From positions 1-12,745 of the forward strand of contig CAZBXI010000041.1 of NCBI GenBank assembly GCA_964496035.1: 12,745 bases of DNA, given 5' to 3'. This stretch comes from EX4484-217-1 sp964496035. Its GTDB lineage: Archaea > Thermoproteota > Thermoprotei_A > EX4484-217-1. Positions 1 to 5,807 of this stretch are shown here, piece by piece; positions within the stretch are counted from its first letter, which is position 1; every line of letters begins with the position of its first letter. A program made the position numbers and the translations under genes. The notes under the pieces are model-generated. The model had not been told where the DNA came from. It ran no database searches and was given only the letters and a program-made list of their open reading frames with translations.

Positions 1-66
1 TTATAATTACTATGTAACGTTAACGGTAGTAAATTTGAATAAGAAATAGAGAGCATAGTAGAACAC

Positions 67-690
67 ATGACATACAGTATTGTTGCTTTAAGTTCTGACC
101 GTAAGATGTTAGGTGTTGCTGTTGCTTCAGGAAGTTTAGCTGTTGGATCTAGGGTTCCATGGGCTAGGGTAAAAGTAGGAGCTGTTGCTACACAAGCATA
201 TACTAATCCAGCATTAGGGCCTATAATCCTCGAACTACTAAGCAAAGGTTATTCTGCTGAAGAGGCTTTAGAGAAAGCTCTGAAAAAAGATAAGGAGCCG
301 GAGAAAAGGCAATTAGCTATAATAGATTATAAGGGAAACAAAGCATACCATAATGGTTCATTAATACCTAAAAACTATGGTGCATATGTTGGAGAAAGCT
401 GCGTATGCATAGGAAACTTAGTAGTTAGCACTGAAATACCTAAGGCCATGTGTAAAACGTTTGAGAAGAAATATGCTGAAGACTTTGCTTATGCCCTTCT
501 ACTAGCCTTAGTAACAGCTCATAGGCTAGGTGGAGATAAGAGAGGGGATAGAAGTGCAGCATTACTAGTGGTTTCGGAAACACCTTACGGAATACTATAT
601 GACCGTGTCATAGATTTAAGGGTGGATTTCTCTTCAAATCCTGTTCAGGAACTTGTAGAATTGTATGAAATTTACAAAGCACTAAGGTAG
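67..690 (+). CDS. DUF1028 family protein, probable Ntn-hydrolase fold
   Basis: A 207-residue protein that matches the DUF1028 family (PF06267) along its whole length. Conserved features I can see are the start MTYSIVA, the GVAVASGS stretch (about 16-23), VGAVATQA (37-44), DKEPEKRQ (75-82), GN at 116-117 and GGDKRGDRSAAL (155-166). The family's role is not established; from memory, a solved member has the N-terminal-nucleophile (Ntn) hydrolase fold. If so, Thr2, exposed after Met removal, is the candidate nucleophile, and the protein would be a cytoplasmic amidohydrolase of unknown substrate. There is no signal peptide and no peptidoglycan-binding domain. The ATG at 67 is chosen because the family N-terminus begins exactly there. 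No clear Shine-Dalgarno sequence precedes it, so the mRNA may be leaderless or short-leadered. It converges on the next gene with a 10-nt gap. Family assignment is firm; function is open. Confidence 0.9.
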   Translation: MTYSIVALSSDRKMLGVAVASGSLAVGSRVPWARVKVGAVATQAYTNPALGPIILELLSKGYSAEEALEKALKKDKEPEKRQLAIIDYKGNKAYHNGSLIPKNYGAYVGESCVCIGNLVVSTEIPKAMCKTFEKKYAEDFAYALLLALVTAHRLGGDKRGDRSAALLVVSETPYGILYDRVIDLRVDFSSNPVQELVELYEIYKALR

Positions 691-700
691 GAAATCATTT

Positions 701-964
701 TCACATAGACTTGTTTCTATGTTCTTCTTTTCTCCTAGAATATACGCTCCAATTTATGAATATTGACCTTGAAATTTCGAGGATAAATGCGTAGTAGAAT
801 GATTTATCAACTTGATCTAAGTCGTCCATTCCAGCCTCCATCAGAAAAGCATCGAAGTAGTCTTTAACTTTAAGAGCTATTTCCCTGAAAATTTTCATTT
901 GCTCTCTAATGAACTCATCTAGTTCTTTACGTTCGCTAGAAAGCTGTTTCTTAATTGTAAGCAT
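701..964 (-). CDS. Small helical hypothetical protein
   Basis: An 87-residue protein that I do not recognise. The sequence is almost entirely helix-compatible and highly charged. A Lys/Glu/Arg-rich first half (residues 1-35) could form an amphipathic or short coiled-coil helix. An acidic patch (MDDLDQVDKS, about 46-55) and a more hydrophobic aromatic helix (YYAFILEISRSIFINW, about 57-72) follow, ending in a basic tail. There is no signal peptide and no cysteine. The ATG at 964 is the only usable start, since an in-frame TAG lies 9 nt upstream of it. A TATA-like element (ttttaag, about 998-1004 read on the minus strand) lies at a plausible distance, so it may have its own promoter despite sharing a strand with the upstream operon. 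It could be a small regulator or an adaptor, but nothing in the sequence decides this. Confidence 0.6.
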   Translation of the reverse strand: MLTIKKQLSSERKELDEFIREQMKIFREIALKVKDYFDAFLMEAGMDDLDQVDKSFYYAFILEISRSIFINWSVYSRRKEEHRNKSM

Positions 965-1175
965 GAGAAGCGCCTAATTCATAAACGCTAGACTCATTCT
1001 TAAAAATTTCCCGCAAAACCAGCATTGACTCGTATTTAAAGTCCTACATGAAATAACATTTTTTAAATCTTAAACTACAAGGACACGTCAAATATTTCTT
1101 TCATAAGTCTACATAAATTATCTCAAGATACTTCATAGTAAGTTATGGCGACCATTTAAGAATTAAAATAGCGCA
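965..1175. other. Intergenic region without a recognisable gene
   Basis: This 211-nt gap between two minus-strand genes is very AT-rich and has stops in all frames at short intervals. It holds the probable promoter of the 87-residue gene at its left end and the left arm of the 10-bp inverted repeat at its right end. I see no tRNA, C/D-box or other RNA gene. Confidence 0.5.
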
Positions 1176-1190
1176 TTAAACGCCATAACT
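1141..1190. repeat. 10-bp perfect inverted repeat around the SpoIIM-like stop codon
   Basis: The arms agttatggcg (1141-1150) and cgccataact (1181-1190) are perfect inverse complements, separated by 30 nt. The right arm is inside the last codons of the SpoIIM-like gene, and the stop codon (1176-1178) is in the loop. In the minus-strand transcript this would form a stem with five G-C pairs at the 3' end of the ECF operon, so it may be a 3'-end stabiliser or processing signal. The arms are seen directly; the role is inferred. Confidence 0.5.
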
Positions 1191-1877
1191 GTAAACTTCC
1201 ATTTCCCATATTTCAAGATGAGCTGCTATAAATAGTAGAACTATAGCTACACTAATGGACAGCATAGAATACTTCCAGTGCTTTGACTTAATATATAATG
1301 ATGCGGTTAAGAAGAAACCGTAGGATAATAGTTCAAGAAACCCATATGGGTGAAATGGTATAAGAAGTGTTATTACAAAGTCTTTATAGTGTTCTAAAAC
1401 TAAGAGCTTCTTAAGAGCAATACCTATGAGAAAACCTGAATTGCCCAAGGCAATACCGATGATGAATGGTCCTATATAGGGAATTACCGCGAAAATCCCT
1501 CTAACAAGGTTGAATAGGAATATTTTTTCCGGACTTTTAAGCTTAATTATTTCCTTACCTACTTCCTCTAAAACCTTTATAGATTGTGTATAGTGAAAAG
1601 TAGAATAAAGTAAACCGAAGAACATGCCAATATACATTAGAAATACTATAGGGATCCATATTCTTATTGAAATATATGGCGGCTTATAGTCTTTAGCAGG
1701 TTTCCTTATTAGAACATTATATGTTGTAATCATTAAAGTACCATAAACTATAGAATTTGCTACTAAGTTGTATCCTAAATAGTAGGTGGTTATCATAAGA
1801 ACAAATATTAATAGTAAACAAAGCAAGAATCTTGTTCTCTTCTCGGCAAATACTTCACGTAGTATCTTAATACTCAT
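1176..1877 (-). CDS. SpoIIM-like (DUF95) membrane protein
   Basis: A 233-residue integral membrane protein resembling the Stage II sporulation protein M family (PF01944). In archaea this family has nothing to do with sporulation, and its role is unknown. Family-like features are the Asn/Gly-rich segment IFLFNLVRG...GPFIIGIALGNSG (about 119-148) followed by the His/Glu motif HPYGFLELLSYGFF (176-189), which corresponds to the usual PHGxxEL signature. Hydrophobic segments lie at about 15-35, 38-55, 73-93, 120-157, 166-195 and 203-220, giving five to six membrane helices. It lies 32 nt downstream of the EcfT gene on the same strand, behind a GGAG/AGGAT ribosome-binding region, so it is probably the last cistron of the ECF operon. 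This suggests an accessory role in the transporter or its membrane environment (inference). Family call moderately sure; function unknown. Confidence 0.7.
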   Translation of the reverse strand: MSIKILREVFAEKRTRFLLCLLLIFVLMITTYYLGYNLVANSIVYGTLMITTYNVLIRKPAKDYKPPYISIRIWIPIVFLMYIGMFFGLLYSTFHYTQSIKVLEEVGKEIIKLKSPEKIFLFNLVRGIFAVIPYIGPFIIGIALGNSGFLIGIALKKLLVLEHYKDFVITLLIPFHPYGFLELLSYGFFLTASLYIKSKHWKYSMLSISVAIVLLFIAAHLEIWEMEVYSYGV

Positions 1878-1909
1878 ATGTATCCTACTCCATAGTTAAA
1901 TGAAAATTA

Positions 1910-2638
1910 CTAGTAAATATTGTTTATGTCGAAGACAGCTAAAAGCATTAATATGGCAATAATCAGCAACAATAAACCTTCCTTGCACCTTCCTAAAGAA
2001 ACAATATATGTTCTCCTAGTAGTCCACCCGAAACCTTTAACGTACAGTGTTTCTGAAACCCTAAATGCCCTTTCCATAGAAACTGCTGTTAACGGTATTA
2101 AAGCTTCCCATATATGGTAATTTCTTAGCTTAATAGAGGTAAATGATTCTAGAAAGTCCTTTAACACTAATGGTATAAGTCTCCAAGTAAGGATAATGGA
2201 CTGCGATAGGACTATAGGAACTTTGCATTTTTCAAGAAGAATAGATATCGTCAATGGATTCGTATATGTGAACATTATTAGCAGGGTTAACGCTATTGCT
2301 AAAACCCTTGAACCTATAATTAAAGCTCTAAGTATTGAGAAAATATTGAACACTCCTTCAGGAGACAGCAGCCATGTAAATAATATTAAGAGGGTAATAG
2401 GTACAATTACAGCTTCAAGTGCTTCCAGCAATACCTTAGCTCTCTTAGTGAAATAGGCAATCACTACAGGATAAATTAACACTATTATAGAGGAAATCAA
2501 AGTCTTAGCTGCAATTGAAGCTGCAAAGATAACTGCTATGGAACATATCTTGAATACGATATGGGCTCTGCTAAGAACATTCTCTTCCCTACTAAACGTT
2601 AACGCTGTTCTTACCTTGTCTATGATCCATAACATCAT
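1910..2638 (-). CDS. ECF transporter transmembrane subunit (EcfT/CbiQ family)
   Basis: A 242-residue membrane protein of the EcfT/CbiQ type, which couples the ATPase to the substrate-binding S component in energy-coupling-factor importers. Hydrophobic helices lie at about 28-62, 75-93, 103-124, 140-160 and 218-236. Family landmarks are TYTNPLTISILLEKCKVP (about 124-141), TWRLIPLVLKDFLES (151-165) and the C-terminal coupling helix MERAFRVSETLYVKGFGW (188-205). Both coupling motifs are weak: where most EcfT proteins have an Ala-Arg-Gly-type signature, this one has IKLRN (169-173) and YVKGF (199-203), so Lys replaces the usual Arg before the Gly. Its start ATG overlaps the ATPase stop codon (ATGA, 2638-2635), showing translational coupling. 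A second ATG follows immediately, so the start could be one codon later. The neighbours on the same strand confirm the assignment. Confidence 0.88.
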   Translation of the reverse strand: MMLWIIDKVRTALTFSREENVLSRAHIVFKICSIAVIFAASIAAKTLISSIIVLIYPVVIAYFTKRAKVLLEALEAVIVPITLLILFTWLLSPEGVFNIFSILRALIIGSRVLAIALTLLIMFTYTNPLTISILLEKCKVPIVLSQSIILTWRLIPLVLKDFLESFTSIKLRNYHIWEALIPLTAVSMERAFRVSETLYVKGFGWTTRRTYIVSLGRCKEGLLLLIIAILMLLAVFDINNIY

Positions 2639-4302
2639 TTTGCTATCATCTCAGCAAATTCCTCTACTGATAATGGTCCGTAATTTATCTGTTTAAAGAA
2701 CTTCTTGGTAAGCCTAATTATTAATGGTTCTTCAATGTTTAAGTCTGCCAAATTTAGCGTGTAAATTAGCTTTCTTGTTAAGCCGTAAGCTATAATAGTG
2801 CCCTTGTCCAGCACTAGCATCATATTACATAGCCTCGTTATGATGCCTGGATCTTGAGAAGCTATAATCAACGTTACGTTCTTTCTTATCTTTTCCAGAA
2901 TCCTAATGAGGTTTTCTTTAGCTTTATAGTCTAGATAGGTTGTTGGTTCATCGAGAATTAGCAATTTAGGCTTACTTACTAAAGCCGTTGCTATAGACAA
3001 TCTCCTTCTTAAACCATAGCTTAACTCCAGTACCCTAAAGTCACGGTAGCTATCTAAACCTGTAATTTTAAGAACATTTTCTGTTTCTTCTTCAGGATTA
3101 GGTATCTTCAACTTCTTTGCTGTGTTAAACACTTCATCAAAAACTGTTGGTGAAGTAAAGGTTAATGTGGGATTTTGTGGCACATAACCTATTTTCCCTA
3201 TAAGTTTTCTTCTATTACGAGGATTTACACCTAATACTTCTACACTACCGCGTGTAGGCTTGAGTAAACCAATTAGTATTTTAATTAATGTTGATTTACC
3301 ACTACCATTAGGCCCTAAAATACCTACGTGCTCCTTATCCCTAATGTTTAAGTTTATATTTTTAAGAACATATGTTGAAGTTCTAGGATATTTAAACCAC
3401 ACATTCTTGAGTATTACTATGTTTTTTCTAAAGCCCTTAATTTCCCCATAATCTACATAATAGTGTTTAACGTGTTTAAGCCTAAGACCTTGCTTTACAA
3501 ATTTAGCCAGTCTAGTCAGACTTTCCTCATATAAGCGTTCATCTTTCAAGAGCTTTACTATGATTGCTGCTTCAGGTAAGGGTACTGGTATATGTGAGGT
3601 CTCTATATTGCGAATTGTGAGGTTCTCTACGCTGCTTTGCCAAATAACTCTTCCTTCGTCTAAAACTATAATCCTATCAGCATATTCAATAACTCTGTCT
3701 AGTTCATGTTCAACAACAACTACGGTTATACCTAATTTCGTAGTTAAATCCTTAAGCAACGAATAGAGTCTACTTGCAGTTTTTGTTTCAAGAAAAACCG
3801 ATGGTTCATCTAAAACTAAAACCTTGGGTTTCAAGGAGAGTACTGAAGCTAAAACTACTTTTTGCATTTCACCTAAACTGAGTTCAAACGTACTTCTATC
3901 TTCTAAATGCGCTCCTTTAACTACTTCTAAAGACCACTTCACTCTTCTTACTATTTCCTCCCTACTTAACCCTAAGTTGCATGGTCCGAAAGACACTTCA
4001 TCTCTTACAGTTGTTGTTACTAGTTGTACTTCGGGATCTTCAAATATGAAACCTGCCACTTTGAAAACTTCTTCAGGTTTCTTTAGAACATCAATTCCTC
4101 CTACTCTAACATTTCCTCTTAGTTCTCCATGATAGAATTTAGGTATTAAGCCTGCCAAAATCCTAACTAGTGTTGATTTACCGCTACCATTAGGTCCCAT
4201 TATAACAGCGAATTCTTTACTTCCTACTTTAAAATTTACATTCTTAAGTACCCAATCTCTACTTCCTTCATATTTAAACCATAGATTTTCTACTTCTATC
4301 AA
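2635..4302 (-). CDS. ECF transporter ATPase, two fused ABC domains (EcfA-A' type)
   Basis: A 555-residue protein with two ABC ATPase domains in one chain, powering an ECF importer. Domain 1 (about 1-230): aromatic A-loop Tyr11, Walker A GPNGSGKST (36-44), Q-loop position Glu88 in FEDPE (usually Gln), signature LSLGE (141-145), Walker B VLVLDEP (161-167), H-loop His199. Domain 2 (about 294-515): Walker A GPNGSGKST (330-338), Q-loop Gln376, signature LSYGL (427-431), Walker B LLILDEP (447-453), and Gln483 in ASQD where the H-loop His normally stands. A linker (about 231-293) and a C-terminal tail follow the domains. The two composite sites should therefore be unequal, with the domain-2 site impaired. 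The start is TTG at 4302, overlapping the S-component stop (TTGA). No other start lies before Met35, and the family N-terminus MIEVENLWFKY begins here. It sits between the S and T genes with 4-nt overlaps on both sides. Confidence 0.94.
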   Translation of the reverse strand: MIEVENLWFKYEGSRDWVLKNVNFKVGSKEFAVIMGPNGSGKSTLVRILAGLIPKFYHGELRGNVRVGGIDVLKKPEEVFKVAGFIFEDPEVQLVTTTVRDEVSFGPCNLGLSREEIVRRVKWSLEVVKGAHLEDRSTFELSLGEMQKVVLASVLSLKPKVLVLDEPSVFLETKTASRLYSLLKDLTTKLGITVVVVEHELDRVIEYADRIIVLDEGRVIWQSSVENLTIRNIETSHIPVPLPEAAIIVKLLKDERLYEESLTRLAKFVKQGLRLKHVKHYYVDYGEIKGFRKNIVILKNVWFKYPRTSTYVLKNINLNIRDKEHVGILGPNGSGKSTLIKILIGLLKPTRGSVEVLGVNPRNRRKLIGKIGYVPQNPTLTFTSPTVFDEVFNTAKKLKIPNPEEETENVLKITGLDSYRDFRVLELSYGLRRRLSIATALVSKPKLLILDEPTTYLDYKAKENLIRILEKIRKNVTLIIASQDPGIITRLCNMMLVLDKGTIIAYGLTRKLIYTLNLADLNIEEPLIIRLTKKFFKQINYGPLSVEEFAEMIAK

Positions 4303-5027
4303 GTTAAGGTCTTAGCCCCCATAGCCTTAATTGTTCTTGTTAATGGCAAAGCTACTAGTAGACCTATAGTTGCTTGACCTAAGTTTACAGGTATTTCAAG
4401 GGCTGCAACTGTAGGTAGATATCCTAGAACTGCAACTTGATACGTAAAGTATCCTAGAACCATCTCTAATCCTCCAACAATTATTGCTAAGACCTCAGCG
4501 CCAACTTTAGGATCTACTTTTAGTCCTAAATAGCATATTCCTGCAGCGAAAGCTATACCTAATATAATCCAGAGAACGGATGGTATGCATAGGACAAATT
4601 CTAGGCCAGCGAAATACATGTGCGTTTCGCCACTGTAGTAGCTGTATCCTAAACCAGCGATGAGAAATAACCCTAGGATAGCGGCAAATAACGTGAATAG
4701 TCTCCACTGTCTAATATTGAGTCTTTTAAGTTTTAATGCTAGAAAACCTACTATTAAGCCTTCAAGCCCCTTTATAATTAATGTTCCCGGAGCATAATGG
4801 GGATATCCGAGGTACATATCGGCTAATGCTGACCCTAAACCTCCAGCAACCATACCCACATAGTATCCTCCGAGTAAGGCAGCAGTATATACCATTGTCT
4901 CTCCAAGGTTAAAGAAACCTTTAGTCGCAGGTGTTTCAACAACTATAGCTGATGTAGCTACAAAAACTAATGCCGTAAATGTTGCTAGGAATCCCGCTAT
5001 TAAGGAGAGTCTAGCTCTACTTGACAT
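4299..5027 (-). CDS. ECF transporter S component, substrate unknown
   Basis: A 242-residue membrane protein resembling the PF07155-type S components, which bind the substrate of an ECF importer. The recognisable core is FFNLGETMVYTAALLGGYYVG (from residue 38), followed by GGLGSALADMYLGYPHYAP (62-80) and TLIIKGLEGLIVG (82-94); near the end is EIPVNLGQATIGLLVALPL (211-229). Hydrophobic helices lie at about 7-30, 42-66, 80-99, 109-130, 143-166, 176-200 and 208-232. This suggests a somewhat longer protein than the usual six-helix S component of about 170-200 residues, the extra being the 115-160 region. The motifs do not reveal the substrate; vitamins, pyrimidines or amino-acid-like compounds are all possible for this group. 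It is the first gene of the operon. The ATG at 5027 has no convincing Shine-Dalgarno, so a short or leaderless mRNA is likely. Confidence 0.85.
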   Translation of the reverse strand: MSSRARLSLIAGFLATFTALVFVATSAIVVETPATKGFFNLGETMVYTAALLGGYYVGMVAGGLGSALADMYLGYPHYAPGTLIIKGLEGLIVGFLALKLKRLNIRQWRLFTLFAAILGLFLIAGLGYSYYSGETHMYFAGLEFVLCIPSVLWIILGIAFAAGICYLGLKVDPKVGAEVLAIIVGGLEMVLGYFTYQVAVLGYLPTVAALEIPVNLGQATIGLLVALPLTRTIKAMGAKTLT

Positions 5028-5038
5028 AGTGCATCAGA

Positions 5039-5080
5039 GTTTTAAAAGAAAAACTTGTATTAAAGTTTTTTCTTTAAAAC
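5039..5080. repeat. Near-perfect 18-bp inverted repeat, candidate operator
   Basis: The left arm, gttttaaaagaaaaactt (5039-5056), and the inverse complement of the right arm (5063-5080) agree at 16 of 18 positions, around a 6-nt centre. It starts 12 nt upstream of the S-component ATG and covers the likely TATA/BRE region of that minus-strand promoter. It ends about 10 nt before the BRE/TATA of the divergent plus-strand promoter. This placement fits a repressor site. The repeat is AT-rich, with only two G-C pairs among the matches, which weakens the statistical case. Confidence 0.55.
5057..5066 (-). promoter_or_regulatory. Likely TATA box of the ECF operon
   Basis: On the minus strand the element reads actttaatac, preceded by an A-rich BRE-like run. 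Transcription starting about 26 nt downstream would begin near 5035, giving a leader of about 8 nt before the ATG at 5027. A second candidate, gttttaaag (5072-5080 read on the minus strand), would give a leader of about 22 nt. Both lie inside the inverted repeat. Confidence 0.4.
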
Positions 5081-5093
5081 TTACTTAATTGTA

Positions 5094-5104
5094 AATATTT
5101 ATAG
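5094..5104 (+). promoter_or_regulatory. Likely TATA box for the 134-residue membrane protein
   Basis: The element aatatttatag is centred near 5101, which predicts a transcript start near 5127. That gives a leader of about 19 nt containing the ribosome-binding site aggtg (5134-5138), 7 nt before the TTG start at 5146. Confidence 0.5.
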
Positions 5105-5145
5105 CTTGTTTAGTACCTATAATGTTCATGGATAGGTGTTAGCTA

Positions 5146-5550
5146 TTGTTTATACTTCTTTTAGCACCTATTGTTCTTTTAGGACTACTACTATTCTCCA
5201 TTATACTGTCTAGTCTGCCTTTATGGTTTGCTTCGAAACTTTTAGGGCTTAGGAAGTCAGGTCTCATACATGCTATGGCAGCTACTGTTGTTGGAGGTTT
5301 ACTTGCGTTTGTTGTCTCAGCTATTGTGGTCATTATTATTCCCTTACCCTTGCTAGGCATTATTTTAGGTTTTCTAGGCTATTTATGGGTAATAAGGCAA
5401 GTATATGATGTTGAATGGGATAAAGCTATTATGCTTTGGCTAGTTTCAGTTATAACAGCTATAATACTCATACTGGTTCTATCCTTCATTATAATTCTCT
5501 TCTTCCCCTTCACATATTTACCTAAAACACCTCATCACTGGTGGATTTAA
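5146..5550 (+). CDS. Small four-helix membrane protein, unknown function
   Basis: A 134-residue integral membrane protein that I do not recognise. It has four hydrophobic segments, at about 3-29, 40-65, 67-85 and 95-122. The loop KLLGLRKSG (31-39) is basic and the loop RQVYDVEWDKA (84-94) is mixed and conserved-looking. The tail ends in HHWW. There are no cysteines and no catalytic motifs. The start is TTG at 5146: an in-frame TAG lies at 5140, and aggtg at 5134-5138 is well spaced for it. ATGs at 5122 and 5128 run into stops at once. It is divergent from the ECF operon across a gap holding an inverted repeat, and it is followed by a gene whose ATG overlaps its stop (TAATG). It could be a transporter accessory, or an unrelated archaeal membrane protein; the sequence does not decide. 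Confidence 0.75.
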   Translation: MFILLLAPIVLLGLLLFSIILSSLPLWFASKLLGLRKSGLIHAMAATVVGGLLAFVVSAIVVIIIPLPLLGIILGFLGYLWVIRQVYDVEWDKAIMLWLVSVITAIILILVLSFIIILFFPFTYLPKTPHHWWI

Positions 5551-5807
5551 TGGTAAAAAAGTTTAACGTTAAGGTAAAGTCGAAGAGAGGAACATGGTTT
5601 ATACCTAACGTTTTAGGTGAAGATTACGAAGATGCTATTAGGGCAGTGTTTTCAATTTTAGGTTTAGAGGAAGCCGAAGTTGAAATTAAAATAGTATTCG
5701 ATGGTGAGAAGCAGGTAAACGGTAAAGAAATCAAAATGTTTTACACTATAAAGTGGCCTAAGGATGTCTTAGATTTTTATAGGAAACTACCTAGCAGTCG
5801 TGAGTGA
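5550..5807 (+). CDS. Hypothetical 85-residue soluble protein
   Basis: A small protein that I do not recognise. The N-terminus is very basic (MVKKFNVKVKSKRGTW). An acidic helix follows (GEDYEDAIRAVFSILG, about 23-38), then alternating hydrophobic/charged strands (EVEIKIVFDG and GKEIKMFYTIKW), and a charged C-terminal helix. The pattern suggests a compact alpha/beta fold with no membrane segment. I prefer the ATG at 5550, which overlaps the preceding stop codon (TAATG) and has ggtgg at 5539-5543 at good spacing. A GTG at 5541 would add three residues. It is translationally coupled to the upstream membrane protein, so the two probably act together. Its last 21 nt overlap the 3' end of the opposite-strand PhoU gene, yet the frame stays open and ends in TGA. 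Confidence 0.65.
   Translation: MVKKFNVKVKSKRGTWFIPNVLGEDYEDAIRAVFSILGLEEAEVEIKIVFDGEKQVNGKEIKMFYTIKWPKDVLDFYRKLPSSRE

Noticed and set aside
16..25. The decamer aacgttaacg, which recurs at 2595-2604
   Set aside because: One copy is upstream of a gene and the other is inside the EcfT gene; two copies of an AT-rich decamer in 12.7 kb are not persuasive as a motif.
1..66. Possible promoter of the DUF1028 gene
   Set aside because: The region is AT-rich and contains ttataatta at its very start, but no BRE/TATA element sits at a convincing distance from the ATG, and the window edge truncates the region.
1920..2456. Open plus-strand frames opposite the EcfT gene
   Set aside because: They lie entirely antisense to a well-supported membrane gene, and show no family motif and no ribosome-binding site.
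3260..4132. Three plus-strand open frames opposite the fused ATPase gene
   Set aside because: Their translations are Ser/Thr/Leu-rich, as expected for antisense of an AT-rich gene, while the opposite strand encodes intact ABC motifs.
4507..4707. Minus-strand open frame inside the S-component gene in another frame
   Set aside because: It is fully nested in the S-component reading frame, with no start signal and an Arg/His-rich low-quality translation.
5139..5360. Minus-strand open frame opposite the four-helix membrane protein
   Set aside because: The plus strand has a TATA box, ribosome-binding site and continuous hydrophobic pattern; the minus frame has none.
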